From Perkinsus olseni (taxonomy: Eukaryota > Perkinsozoa > Perkinsida > Perkinsidae): a stretch of DNA of 64,000 nucleotides. The position numbers and the translations under genes are program-made. The DNA lies in the NCBI GenBank assembly GCA_013115135.1, contig JABANP010000226.1:1-64000 (forward strand), written 5' to 3'. Of this stretch, positions 33,001 through 44,241 are shown in pieces. The notes below the pieces were generated by a model that was given only the letters and a program-made list of their open reading frames with translations, was not told the origin of the DNA and did no database searches. The stretch's first letter is position 1, and each line of letters starts with the position of its first letter.

Positions 33001-35594
33001 GACGAGGCATATGAATAAAGTCTGGCACATGTTCAGGACCGCCGCCCAATACGCCTTCAGTCGATCGTCCATAACCAACTGAAAGGGAGGACATACTGAG
33101 GCGGTGCAGAGCTACAGGAGTTACGATAAAGTAGGTATTGAAGTTGTCAGGATCTGTCTCCTTGCGGAGTAGCGGCAGAACTGCAGTGCGCTCGTTGAAG
33201 CGAAGATCACTTGGGCAGTCTATGTCCGACACTAGGGATGTTCCTCGCACCTGACATGAGATTACTATTCTGATGGGAAAACAGGAAAATCACTAGTCGG
33301 GTAACTGTCATCCAACGACTCGACCCGTGCAGTTCGAAATGGGAGAATTTGGGATGCGACCGAAAGATAGTGGGTATTGATGAAATAGTCGGAGCAAGCA
33401 TCAGGTATACCGACCAAGGACGGGCTAGACGCCACTGGCTGCGGTGACGAATTTCACCCCATCATGCATTCAAGAAATTCCTGTTCAGTCTTTTTTTGCG
33501 AACTTCTCGTTTCTCTCGCTTTCAATGTTGTCCATATCGAAAATGTCACTTCCCCATCATGGCGAGCATGTAGAATCTGGTTCTCTTAATAATGTTATGA
33601 AACTCTCACCCCGTCCGGGACCGCCGGGTCGCCTGCACAAGAGGTCCACGGTTTGATGATTCGCTCCACGGCCAAGTCGCCCAAGTCGCCCGAGTACACC
33701 AAAAAGTCATCACCATTAAAGGTGTCATCAAACCTGCGAAAAGAACAACATATCAATCGAGCGTGGGCGGCGGCGATCGGGCCCACTCCAGACGAATGTC
33801 GCGCGCCGTAATATTATCAAGGTGAGGGATGCGTCCAGCAGGGGTCGGTTCCTTCAGTATAGTATCTGCCATGAAGAAGACTCTGCCATCTTACATCGAG
33901 TCTTTACACTCACCCAATCCATGCCAGGTGGCTCACGTAAGAAGACACGCACACAGTGTTGCCGCCCGGACCTGACGAGGCAGGTCTAAGCTGAGCGCTC
34001 GAGGCGTTTTGTCACGTACATTCCGTTTCTCGAGACTCCCAATTGTGCGCATAGAGGAAATGGAAGAGTTTGTTGGTGTATCTGAAGGGATGCGGAGGTG
34101 GGAGGAGGGGTGATGATGAAGCTGAAGGGTCCTTTACAGTGAGCGTCGGGCAAGGGTCTCCACGCTTTGCTGTCCGCTGGCGAGACACTCCTGGACGTAT
34201 CTGCGTGGACGAAGGGAGGTGGTAGGATTACTGACGATGTGGTTGAAAAGATCTAGGAATTTCAGAAAACTAATAGCAGAAAAAATTCTGATTACTGAGA
34301 ATCAATTTATCGAGCAGCTCCATTAGCATTCCCACAAAATAAAACATTCTGATTACGAAATAGTAAGTTAGGGAGGAGAGTGATGAGTGAAACCATCCAT
34401 CAGGACCACCTCAGTGTCTCGAACCTGGGACTCTTCGAAGTGAAACATACATCGGCTCTACTACGCTAAACTGCCCACGATAAATACGCTACGCACAGGC
34501 CAAGTACTGTGAGACCTACTCTATATAAGAAGTGTACATCGAGTCCACGCCGTACTGTGCCGACTGAGGGACGATGTCCGAGATGGTGAAGACCGGAATC
34601 ATGAAGAGCATGAGGAGTATCAGTATCTGACAACAGTCGAAAGTCAAACAAGTATAGCCAAACAACGATTCGACAGTCGAAACTCCGGAAGGCGAGTAAG
34701 TGATGGTAGCACTATCTGATGATAAAACAGGGAAAATAACTATCTCTTAGGAGACAACGAAGAGGTCGCATAAGAGAGCAAAGGGGGCTCCGTACGATGA
34801 GCTTCTGAGTTGTCCTCTCGCTCAGCTTCTTGCCAACTCTCGATTCCGGCTCGACACTCTCCATATCTAGACCTTCAGCCGGATCAAAGTCCTCTAAGAA
34901 ATCCTCGGATATCTAAGGTCGACCCGTGCACTTCGTAAGATTCTTCAAGCTGCGTTCACATCTGATTGGCTGTCCGAGTCGAAACCCTCTTCGCCTTCCT
35001 CCTCCTCGCCGCTCTCATCGTCATCCAGAGGAGCGGTAGCACTTCGAGCCAGTCTCTGCGCTTCTTTGTGTCTAGCCTCTCTCTGTTGAGCATCGAGGAA
35101 CGCCTTGTACCTGTCGACAGGTCGGACTCCTCACGCTCCTCCAACTGATGGCTGATGGTACATCTTGGCGATACGGATGAGTCGAATTAGGCGGATTATT
35201 CGGACAACTCGGCCGGCCTTGGTCCCAGCACGTGACATTCGACCGGCTCTGGCGACATCGCCTGAACCAGACAACGAGTCGTTGCGATTTCTGACGATAG
35301 TATCTTGAGCACGCACGCGGTTTTGAAACTCAGGAGTGAGATTCTCGCTAAAACTGTGTACGTTAGGTTGACTATGGATGAGGATGAATGAACAAGTCTA
35401 TGACACATCCTGTTGCCGCAAGAGAGATCACAAATACTGGCAAATCACGAGTGCTCAAATGGCCGAACGACCCGCCAAGATTTGAATGAATAGAGTGCTT
35501 TCGGGCTTCCCTAATCTCATCGCCGCCCTACCCTGTCCTGCAGCCCCAGAGCCGTCCCCGAAGAGATCCTCCGCCACGTAGGTGAGCTGAGCGC

Positions 35595-35642
<48 letters not shown>

Positions 35643-36560
35643 CAAATCACGAAGAGATTGACGAGCATCGAACTCACATCCAGGATGAGAGATGCCGAGG
35701 AGAGGACGTCCAATAGGAAGAAGAAGCCTCCGAAATACTCCGGCTTCCCGAAGGACTGGAATACTATCTCGAGGGCGAAGACGACCAGACAGATGATCGT
35801 TATTGTGTTGAAGGCCCTGAGAGTGACAGTGATGTTGCTGTTCTTCACGCTCGACGCAGCGCATGGACAGGAGAATAACAATTTTCTGATTGTTGTTGCT
35901 GGCTTCATGAACCCATTTGACTGTTTGTTATAGGCAGGGTTGACTGGAATTTATTTTGCCGGCAGTGACTTCTACATCGACATTCTTATAGTCCATGGAC
36001 CGACCTAAGATACGCCTACGGATCCTCAATCCGAGACAACGATTATTCTATGTAGTTCGCAGGGGAGTTCCATAACGTGGATATCACGTGCATAGAGAAA
36101 ACGTCGAGCAGGACAAGATGTCGTGACGGAGTCGAAAAGACAGCGCTGAACGTCCGATGCCATTTTCTCCGCTTGCGGCTCGAAAAGCCAAAGGGACTTC
36201 AAGAGAATTCAGAGCCTGCCGACTACGAGAAAACCGAAGCTGCAGTATACATCACGATTTTAACCCACAGTCTGGTACGACAGATAGTCACTTACGAGTC
36301 AGCACTCGGGTCGAAGCAGGCCATTCGAATGTCGTCTCCGAAGAGAGCGTACAACGTGAGAATAGTGGTAGTAGCGGAGAACCTGTGCAAAGTCTTACGC
36401 GGGGCTGAGCTCGAGGAGAAGGTGGACTTACCAGACTTTATCGATTATGATACTACAAAACTTAATCCATTTACCGTAGAAGTGGGAGAAGAGGCCTCCC
36501 GGCAGTCTGTGTCTGAAGCCATCAGAGACACTACCAGGGCCCGCGGAAATCAGCCGGGCA
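30085..36560 (-). CDS. alveolate adenylyl cyclase fused to a voltage-sensor/ion-channel-like domain
   Basis: On the minus strand many exons give a channel-like module followed by a class III cyclase domain, the architecture known from Plasmodium, Paramecium and dinoflagellates. In order: YALFGDDIRMACFD (near 36.35 kb); membrane segments FNTITIICLVVFALEIVFQS and GFFFLLDVLSSASLILDVSS; an S4-like helix AGRVVRIIRLIRLIRIAKMY; an acidic linker DDDESGEEEEGEEGFDSD; KKLSERTTQKLIVRSP; LILLMLFMIPVFTISDIVPQ; WAAVLNMCQTLFICLVLGVG; EEFRREETARAKEAARQART; EKTIIKIGSLLALGFGEAGA; the catalytic core VEAVFGFCDIRNFTDATEVL with a metal-binding Asp, and EFKIDASYLSPNVNLA with the adenine-type Lys and Asp; then LASTYRVADLFDHDEDLIEM and the C-terminus RHMDRYDKEAPEGWSGARDL. 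Product would be cAMP. The Arg expected after NLA (NLAxRLE) is Ser here. A GG pair at 30123-30124 seems one base too long. The 5' end is uncertain. Confidence 0.75.
35595..35642. repeat. (GAT)16 microsatellite
   Basis: A perfect 48-bp trinucleotide run. In the cyclase gene model it lies in an intron on the coding strand, between GT after the segment SSMLVNLF and AG before YVAEDLFGDGSG. Confidence 0.95.
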
Positions 36561-37321
36561 AAAGGGCGAGCAAGTGTCCCGAGAGGCGGGGCTCCGATCG
36601 AGGGTGGAGCGTCAAGGTCTCAAAACAGAGCGTGGCTGCTCACCCAATTCCTTCAAGGTTCCCCGTACGACTGGGTTGGGATTGGAATTTCTCCACCGAG
36701 GTGTTCATGTGAGAAAGCGACTACTGCACGGAAGGCCCTGCTCGGTGTATAGAGTCATTATGGGCCGCTGGTGATGGACGTCCGCCATCCCGTACGGCTT
36801 GACATCCCGCACAGGTTCTATCCCACCTATCGTGACCGCACAACACGTTGCGTATCGATAAAAACATCATTCTATTTACAATCCAACATGCAAACAGCCA
36901 ATCGCAGAAGGTTCCCGGAGCCTCCGGAAAAGTTTCCCGCCCCACAAGGTGATTATTCTGACACCCGTCTTCGTCCTCGAACTCAGGATGCAACCTTCAA
37001 ATTTTTCTCCTTCTTTACGCAGCTTTCCTTCCGGCCTCGCCAAGCCCAGTGGAGCCTCATAAAACCGCTACCGGGTACATAGAATGGCAAGACACCAAAA
37101 ACAGTACATCTAGGGGGAATATTATATTATACAGGGGACAAAGGTATCCAGGAGTCAAGCCAGTGCGAGATGAAATAGCTCGGGCTCACATGGAGTCGTC
37201 TAAGATACTCATACGCAAACTGGTGCGCGCCGTTCGGATTCCTTATGACTGCTCGCCGTTCACGGACCTCGACCTCCACACCTTCTGACCCTCGGCCGTC
37301 GATCGACCCAGGGTAATAGTC
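36561..37321. other. upstream region of the cyclase gene, unresolved
   Basis: This may contain further 5' exons of the cyclase on the minus strand (a frame at 36721-36993 is a weak candidate). I could not connect any of it with confidence. Confidence 0.35.
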
Positions 37322-37594
37322 TCAGCACGGGCTCGCAACGTGGAAGACGACGAACTGCGACGCCTGGTCCTGCACGCGGTAAGTGCATTCAACTTCCGAG
37401 CCGTCGTTCGTCACCATCACAATCGTATTGTTATCGTGGATAGCGAACGAATGGACTCTATCGGAGGGGTCGGCCGCGTAGAAGTTGCCAAGTGCCTTCC
37501 GGTTGGCCCTGGCATCAGTATTAAGGCTCTTGGGGGCAGCAGACAAGACGACTGTAAAGATGAGAAAGAGGGGGAGGTAAGAGGCGAGGAGCAT
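37322..37594 (-). CDS. small predicted secreted protein
   Basis: A 90-residue minus-strand frame begins with a clear signal peptide (MLLASYLPLFLIFTVVLSAA) and continues with NFYAADPSDRVHSFAIHDNN, NDGSEVECTYRVQDQASQFV and a C-terminal ASPC. An upstream in-frame methionine exists, but the one at 37592-37594 puts the hydrophobic core directly at the N-terminus. No family is recognised. Secretion is inferred from the signal peptide. Confidence 0.6.
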   Translation of the reverse strand: MLLASYLPLFLIFTVVLSAAPKSLNTDARANRKALGNFYAADPSDRVHSFAIHDNNTIVMVTNDGSEVECTYRVQDQASQFVVFHVASPC

Positions 37595-38109
37595 AACGGG
37601 CCGATTGAAAGAAAAGTGGGCTGCTAAGGAAATCCACTGGAAGAGATGAGCAGGTAAATAACCCGCCACAGATGAGATCCCGTTGGGCCAGTAGAGGCGT
37701 TATTTTCATTTATTCCGATCATCGTGGGATAACAATCGACTAGTGAAGCTGGACGTCGGCATATTTTCCCATCTGAATAAGAAAAATACAGATAAAAAAT
37801 AGTATACAGACGAGAGGATATTGTGTAATAATACCGGCATTACTTAATAAAAGGTGACCATGCATGATGATATTGATAAATACAAGAAAGGTGATCACAG
37901 CTCACCAGCATGTCTTCGGAGACTAGAGAAGCCGAAAACGTAAACCGAGCACACTACTAGTGTGACATTAGCCTAACAGGAGGTACTCTCCTGCTCGGCT
38001 TGTTCGATGTCTAACCCGCGGAGGTTCAACCCCAGCAGAACGCAATAGCATCACTATTCTCAACAACAGCAATACCACAACATGCGTACATCTATTACAA
38101 TGCACTCTC
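37595..38109. other. intergenic between two secreted-protein genes
   Basis: A/T-richer than its surroundings; no gene recognised. Confidence 0.4.
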
Positions 38110-38634
38110 TTACTCAGGCTGCAACTTTAACCTCAAGAATTTCCCGGGGTTGAACTCCGGCCAGTTCGAGCGATCAACAGGCGGCTTGAAGTAGTTAGTC
38201 GGACAGTCATGAGCAAGCCACACAGTGTAGTTGAACTTGAACCTGGGAGCTTCTATGGAATTCATCAGAGTCGCGTCCTTATCTTTCACTTGCAAATACA
38301 TGCTTGAAGGTCGCTCGCCGTCCTCGAGACGCGGGAACAGACCACAGCAGGGCCCTGTGACGTTGAAGAAGACAGACTTCATTTCTTTCATCGCAGTCGT
38401 CGTCTCATTTGCGGGTATCTTCTTGCACACACAGGGCACCACGGCGCCGTTGGTGGTGGTGACGGTCATGTCGTGAACATAGTTGTGACCGCGCTTGGCC
38501 ATGCAAAAATCATGTAGGATGTCGTCGGGGCTAAGGGCCAAGAATCTGGTAAGACCGGTCTTCTCAGTGATGACGCTCGTGGCTGCAACGGACGCAACGA
38601 GGCTGCTCACGGGGAGGCTCAGGGAGAGGTGCAT
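38110..38634 (-). CDS. predicted secreted protein, no known family
   Basis: A 174-residue minus-strand frame starts with a signal-peptide-like segment (MHLSLSLPVSSLVASVAATS) and runs without interruption to a stop. Segments include ALSPDDILHDFCMAKRGHNY, a Cys-containing VVPCVCKKIPANE, FFNVTGPCCGLFPRL and FKFNYTVWLAHDCPTNYFKP. Two N-glycosylation-type sequons (NVT, NYT) and at least six cysteines fit an extracellular protein. I preferred the Met at 38632-38634 because it begins the hydrophobic run. The same strand carries the smaller secreted protein about 500 bp downstream. A second protein-like frame lies just upstream (38619-38891) and may be a remnant of a related gene. Confidence 0.6.
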   Translation of the reverse strand: MHLSLSLPVSSLVASVAATSVITEKTGLTRFLALSPDDILHDFCMAKRGHNYVHDMTVTTTNGAVVPCVCKKIPANETTTAMKEMKSVFFNVTGPCCGLFPRLEDGERPSSMYLQVKDKDATLMNSIEAPRFKFNYTVWLAHDCPTNYFKPPVDRSNWPEFNPGKFLRLKLQPE

Positions 38635-39135
38635 GGGGGCGAGTCGGTGGTGGAATACACTGAGGATGAGGAGAGACCAACTACAGTAGTTGTGAACGTA
38701 ACCCACGAGACTTGCCGAAGCGAATTGAAGGTCAACTTGCACAGTGTGATGGACGTGAGTGCGACAGAGCCAACCGTGTCACCACTACTAGTGGTATGGA
38801 GGTAGACTGAAGCACGGCGTCTAGGCTTGCGCAAGTTCAGAGAGGTCAGCCAGAGAGGGGGCGCTCCCTTTTGAAAGGTAGTCATCCCCAAGTCCTAATC
38901 TGACAAGGGATGGTAGTGGCGACGGCAGCGTGAGAGGTGTGGGCCTCTGTCAGTAGCCGGCAACCCTGGCGTACGTCTCTCACGCAAGTTCTATCCAGCC
39001 CCTAGTACCTGGACAAGCTCAAGCGCGGCGGAAAATCAATTTAGAGAGCGGCCCTCGAGCCCATCTTGCGCACTTACATTTCCTCAACGTCTATTCTTAT
39101 ACTTGCTGCGCGCCTCCTCCTCCATCTCGTTGACC

Positions 39136-40607
39136 ATGGCCAGAGGGAAGAGAGGGAATGCCAAAGGATCGAAGCATCGGCGTGATGATAGAGCATCCCC
39201 ACCTGAAGACCTCAGCAGAGTTCGGGCGATGCTGCGGAAGCTAGGGCTTGAAGTTCAAGAGGTGATCATCAGCTGTGGTGGGGTATCGTGCAAGTAGACG
39301 GACTTAACCAGCCTCTTTACGGTGGGTCCGAGGGAATTTTGCTAGCGGAGCGAAGCAGATGGTTCGGTCCTCCCGTTCAAGACACCAATACTCATAAAGG
39401 GGCTATCGAACCATTCCGCAAGGATGGCCTTGGTGCCTTGTATAAGAAGATACTGTATCACCTCGACCACCACCGCAATGATAACACAATTCTGAAACTC
39501 GGGCTCTAATCTGGAGTTGATTTTGGCGCTCAAAATATGGTGTCAAGAATCGACTCAAAATTCTTGAATTGGTTTATTAAACAGCACGCCGCTTTTTAGG
39601 TCCTTCCGGATGGCAACTGTCTGTTCAGGAGCTTCGCAATGCAGCTGAAGGAAGTCGAGACCTTCCACGACGAGTTCCGCCAGAATTGCTGCGACTGGCT
39701 GCGAGACCATCAAGAGATGTGAGAAGTGCACGCTTCGAGCTAAGATACTCGTGACGCCTGCACAGGTTCCAAGACTTTGTCGACTTATCGGAGGAAGGCT
39801 TCGACGACTATGATGAATACGTCTCGAACATGCGGCAGTCTACCACCTGGGGTGGCCAGGTACGAGATGGGCGCCCTCTCTCCCTCTCCCTGCCCACCCT
39901 CCCCTTCAGGTTGAGCTCACCGCCCTCTGCGGGGCGTATGATGTTGCTGCTCTGGTGATACGCGCCGAGGGGGTAAGAAGCGGATTCACTTGAAAATTTT
40001 CATTTTGAATTTTCTATTGTCCGTCTTACTATGGATTCCGCTACGTATCTTAGGTTAATTATGAGATCAAAGCGAAGGAGGTTGACCCTGAGGTTACTCG
40101 GTGTATCTTGTTAGCGTATCATGATGGTGAGCATTACAACTCAGTCGTCTGGGAGGACGGTCGACAACACACTCTCGCCGAGGTGGGGTACTGAGGTGCT
40201 TCGGTTGGAGTTGAATGATGATGTGGCTGTTGCAGGCTCGGGAACGCTTCGGCTCGTCAGAGGCTCCGATGGCTGAGCCAGAGTCTCCAAAAATTAGTCG
40301 TAAAAAATTGAAGAAAAAACAACAGAAAGATAAACGGAAAATAAAGAGAAGTCTTCCCGGAAGACAAACGGTGATGAACGGCACCCATCCGAAGGGCCCC
40401 ACCTTGTGGAGGTGTAAATTCAGCGTTTCTGTTTCTCTGTGCGGTGTAAGGCACCACTGGTTGGACGGCGTCGCGGGAGAACTGTTGAAGTATTTTTCTT
40501 GGTGGAAAAGTCACTCGGCATCAGTCGCTACTTATTTTTCTCCTTTCCGATGTCCTCCGCCCCCAGCGTGTTGGCTCGTAACATCAAGCCAGCTGAGTTC
40601 ATCATGA
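39136..40607 (+). CDS. OTU-family cysteine protease (deubiquitinase)
   Basis: This is a predicted ubiquitin-specific cysteine protease of the OTU family. Exon 1 (39136 to about 39261) encodes a basic start (MARGKRGNAKGSKHRRDDRA) and a helix. After an intron of about 340 nt the catalytic domain begins with VLPDGNCLFRSFAMQL, holding the Asp and nucleophilic Cys. It continues with FVDLSEEGFDDYDEYVSNMR, TTWGGQVELTALCGAYDVAA and the histidine segment AYHDGEHYNSVVWEDG. A Lys-rich tail (SRKKLKKKQQKDKRKIKRSL) follows, as in OTUD3-like proteins. The stop at 40607 is that of the open frame and overlaps the next gene by 58 nt, so the true end is probably earlier (about 40.37-40.4 kb), after a small indel or intron. 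Domain identity is sure; substrate chain preference is not. Confidence 0.82.
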
Positions 40608-41519
40608 AACTCGGGGCTGGTAGTGCTGGCGCTTTCTGACACCTCTAGCTGTGGAAGTCTATTTTTCAGGTGGAGCTATCGAGGGTGGGTTCAAGATACC
40701 CAACTTGAGGAGGGCGCCGTTCTGGAAATTTATCTGGACTCAGCAATTCGTGGCGAGGTGACACTTGCCTTGGTCTTGTCAGTTTCGTTATCCGTGCCGA
40801 TTTCGTCAGGCAGCACTTCTTCTCGGTGCATCACGCGGGTCTCCTGTTTTCCATGGCCTTCTTCTGGTGGACGGGCTGGTTCGACACCGCCCCTGTAGAA
40901 CGGAGGGACAAGTACGAGCGGCGGCGGCAGAGCGTCGTCTGAATATTTTATGATACTGTCAGGTACTACATGAATGGTGCCAAGTTCCGCCTGCAGTCGG
41001 CGTATCACAATCCTGGCACTAGGCCAGCTTACAAGATAGCTCAGGAGCAGGCGAAGGTAGGAATTATTAGAGTGTGGTATACTGGTTCGGATGTCGTCGG
41101 GTAGGGAGGTTCATGAGTGTATTTTAACGACGATTTGCATGACGTGATTTTCTGATGGTGTCTCATCGGAAATTTCGTTCGATTTTTCATCCCCCCAGAA
41201 ACACCGCTTTCGCGGCATTTGCGTCGGCAGAAAATTTCTTGGGGTAAATTTTTCGTCTGAATTTTGTTTTCTTCGAGTGTTGTTTTTTCGGTATGCTGTT
41301 ATATTTGTTTTGCAGATCCGCTACTTCTATCGTGGCTTCGATCATCCCTACACCATCAACGAGGCCAAGGACCAACTGTGGAAGCTTCGAGAGAATTGGG
41401 TTATCCAAAACTACCCTGGGGTTCAGTACCCGTACGTGAGTAAACAGATGATGCCTCCACAGCTGCCGGACAAGATGTATAAGATTGCGACTATTGACGC
41501 CACTGAGGCGAAGCACTAG
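40550..41519 (+). CDS. unknown short membrane protein, probably mitochondrial
   Basis: Exons give MSSAPSVLARNIKPAEFIMK, GAIEGGFKIPNLRRAPFWKF, a hydrophobic helix AGLLFSMAFFWWTGWFDTAP, then the charged block VERRDKYERRRQSVV, YYMNGAKFRLQSAYHNPGTR and the last exon ending YPYVSKQMMPPQLPDKMYKI. One helix, a basic matrix-like tail and small size suggest a subunit of a mitochondrial membrane complex. That is inference; I do not recognise a named family. One intron appears to be only 25 nt (40758-40782), because it is the only way to keep the frame from WKFIWTQQFVA into SFVIRADFVRQHFF. The junction near 40950-40970 is out of phase by one position, so an indel or a different splice site exists there. 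Confidence 0.6.
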
Positions 41520-41667
41520 GGGGAGTTGAATGGGCTGTGCGTTTTCGCTCAAGGGCTATTTTTCTGTGGTATTGAATGGTAGCGTTGAGGAATCGCGAGG
41601 GCGGGTAAGATAGCAAGTATGAGTCGGGTGATGGTGGTTTTCAAGCCAAGTTCAAACTCCCATCCCC

Positions 41668-42140
41668 ATGTTACCTACTCGTATGCTATACAGCAGCTCG
41701 GCCGTCCTTCAGCGGTTCGGCCCAGCCCTGGCCCGGCCGGCTCTGGTTCGTCTCTCGACCGTGGCTGCGACGACGATGGGGTCTTCGTATCACCGTGCCA
41801 TGCCTATTGGACGAGGGTTCAGCACCACTGCTACTGCTGATGACGATGGAGCACATCATGAGGAGGCCAAGGGTGACCAACAGCAACAGTATAGCAAATC
41901 TAAAGAATTAGGGAATCCAATCAGTAGTAGGGGAGAGAATTTCGTGGCGCGCGAAACTGGCATTGGTGGGTTGTTTCAGCATGGGCTAACCCTACTGGTG
42001 GTCCGACCATCGACGACTACTCCTCGGATAATTGGAAGTGGGTCTTCCCCGTCGGCACTGGCCTGATCTTCTTCTTTGGTTGGATCAAGGGACGGAAGGA
42101 TCGCAAGGAGAAGAACCTGATCAATGGAGTCCGGGTATGA
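41668..42140 (+). CDS. small predicted mitochondrial single-helix protein
   Basis: The first exon from 41668 has a Ser/Arg/Ala-rich start without acids for over 50 residues (MLPTRMLYSSSAVLQRFGPA, then LARPALVRLSTVA), typical of a mitochondrial targeting peptide. After an acidic stretch (DDDGAHHEEAK) an intron (about 41871-41969, in phase) leads to WANPTGGPTIDDYSSDNWKW, the helix VFPVGTGLIFFFGWIKG and a Lys/Arg tail before TGA at 42138-42140. Likely an inner-membrane complex subunit, by architecture only. No named family recognised. Confidence 0.55.
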
Positions 42141-42742
42141 GACCGCCGTTAAATGTTTCTATTTTCTGTGCTATTCACTTCTATTCACAATCACAACCAC
42201 CGTAAGATACTTCACCGAGTTTGTTTTCCCTAACTGCGTGGGGTTGCGTTCTCAATTCAGTTGGTCTTGGTCCCAGGTCTAAGCCCTCGAGGGGTTGCCG
42301 AGTAGTGTCTGTTTGTTGCTTATGAGCATCGATGTGACCTGTCCTATAGGGGACTACGTTCTTCCGCCGGAAGTACTCTTGTGGGAACCAGCGGGAAGAG
42401 ACATGTTTACCCGGTTCAAGAATGGTGATCAGGAGAGAAGGATATTCCTCAATGTAGTGTGTGAGGGAATATCAGTGATGATCAAGCGGGAGCTCCTCGG
42501 TGGGCGGTTTTACCAGTGTTAATGGGTGGTCACCTTGACTTAAGTTGAGTTAATTTGTCGTGGCGGTTGCTGGTCGTTCATGTGTGTGGCTTTTGTTTGA
42601 GCCCCAGCTGTCGCGGGTGGTGCAGGATAATGGTGCCTCTACCTACCCTTCTAGTCGTGCTCGTCGAGGTGCGCTCAGCAGTCCATTTTTGTCGGTTTCG
42701 TCAGGACAGGGTTCATTGTTCTTGCTCTAGTAGGTAGAGCTG
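42141..42742. other. possible short coding segment, unassigned
   Basis: A plus-strand frame at about 42325-42522 (IDVTCPIGDYVLPPEVLLWE, FKNGDQERRIFLNVV) is protein-like and might be an exon of a neighbouring gene. I could not connect it to either side. Confidence 0.35.
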
Positions 42743-44241
42743 ATGCCGCATGAGCTGAAAGCGATCGATGAGGTCTACGCCACACTGGAGCGTCGAGAAA
42801 TCACGCTGGCTCGCCAGTTGGAGCCACGCATCTTACGGTAGTATTGGGATGGATGATATTAACTTCAGGTGCTAGCGTGTAACACGCTGCGTGTTGCTCT
42901 CTGATCTGAAGCATGAGTGACTTTGTGAGTGTGTTTGTCGCAAAGAAAGGTGTGTTGGGCGATGAAACTCAGCCGCGATGTTACGCTCCAATAAGGAGAG
43001 CTCAACGCCGAATGGAGGGGTTATGGGGACTTCCTAGAGGGAAGACAGTATAGGGACCAGTCGTTCTATGATACTGGTCACCCGAGGTTGTGTTTTGGTA
43101 GGTATCTCTACCATGCGCGCTTCAATGTGGACCGGGCTGTTAGGGAACTAGTTGAGACCCAGAAGTGGAGTAATGCACATCAGCGATGGTTTACAGGGCC
43201 TGTTTGTTTGAAACGTGCCTGAGGGCTTGATTGAGGGAGCATGTGGAGTTTTTAGGGTTGGAGTACTTCAAGCAGCCGATGTGTGATGAGGATTTATTGC
43301 ACGAGCTCAATACGGTGAGTACTCAGAGTGGACCTATGGCTAATGGTGATCCGAATGTGCCTGCACTACCTGGGAGTACCGTTCACAAGCCCATTGTGTG
43401 CATCGGCTGTGTGGTCTAGTGGTATGATTCTCGCTTTGGGTGCGAGAGGTCCCGAGTTCGATTCTCGGTCCAGCCCATTCTATTCTCAGGGCTTCCTTTA
43501 TGTTAGTGGCCGAGATAAACTGCTACGACCTTGCCTCGTAGTGCAACCAAACTTGTTAGTGAAGGCAGGGGTATCCAAAGACAATGCCATCCGTACCAGC
43601 GTCTTCCTTTTGGAGTTCATTACTCGGTAGTGCTACAGCGAGCTGCTTTCCGGCGGAGGTCGCGTCTACCTGCCTACTGCTGAGTAGAGGCCTCGACGCT
43701 GCATAGTAGCCCGTTGTCATCACGAGAGCAGGTACATGTTGCTGCCGAGTAAAGTAGAATCGATTGCAATGATTGTTGACTTCGACGGTGTCGGCTTTGA
43801 CGCGCCCTTTTCCACGGCTTTCGCCCTCTACAAAGTGAGTTGATGGAAGCTTGCGCTGGGCGTGAGAGAAGCTTCGTGCCGGAGCCTCAGGTGTTAGCAC
43901 ATCACTACATGGGTCGTATGGCAGCGATGTATCTCGTCAACTTGCCTTCCTTCATGAAAACTGTAGTGCGTAAACTAGCCAGGAAAGTTATGACTGAGCG
44001 GCAGTTGCAGAAGAACCATATAGTGGCCGACGTGGGGGAAGATCTCGCTAGGTGAGCGCCGGCGTGACTGGCGGTGACATGACTTTTACTCAACCCTGCA
44101 CTGCTACTATCTTACCTTATTCAACCCTGTGCGAGGTACTTTGATGCTGATCAACTCGAGCGACGTTATGGTGGAGCTAAGGCCAACATCAAGCGTTACT
44201 ACCCTATAACACACCTGAGCTCCAAGTGGGGAGACTCTTAG
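42743..44241 (+). CDS. Sec14-like (CRAL-TRIO) lipid-transfer protein, multi-exon
   Basis: This is a predicted lipid-binding and transfer protein. The N-terminal helix segment MPHELKAIDEVYATLERREI is followed by a CRAL-TRIO-N-type stretch (GRYLYHARFNVDRAVRELVE) and FLGLEYFKQPMCDEDLLHEL. The lipid-binding domain reads GFLYVSGRDKLLRPCLVVQP, AMIVDFDGVGFDAPFSTAFA, HYMGRMAAMYLVNLPSFMKT and YFDADQLERRYGGAKANIKR, which match the order of Sec14 motifs. The intron 43315-43489 (175 nt, phase 0 on both sides) contains a tRNA-Pro gene. The stop at 44239-44241 may not be final: another exon-like piece (SRYNGKKGAYEQLLKTCHR) follows. The ends are approximate, and the family call rests on several short motifs. 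Confidence 0.65.
43405..43476 (+). tRNA. tRNA-Pro(UGG), inside an intron of the Sec14-like gene
   Basis: 72 nt, starting GGCTGTGTGGTCTAGTGG (A box TGGTCTAGTGG) with anticodon arm TCTCGC TTTGGGT GCGAGA, T-arm CCGAG TTCGATT CTCGG and 3' end CCAGCC plus discriminator C. One acceptor pair is mismatched; otherwise it is a standard eukaryotic tRNA-Pro. It lies on the same strand as the host gene and ends 13 nt before the splice acceptor. No T4 run follows directly. Confidence 0.92.

Noticed and set aside
35517..35864. Minus-strand frame with a poly-Ile run
   Set aside because: Translation of the (GAT)16 microsatellite in the wrong frame; the real exon ends before it.
36077..36712. 211-codon plus-strand frame
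   Set aside because: The opposite strand in the same place encodes cyclase segments (YALFGDDIRMAC) with splice donors; the plus frame has no domain or signal.
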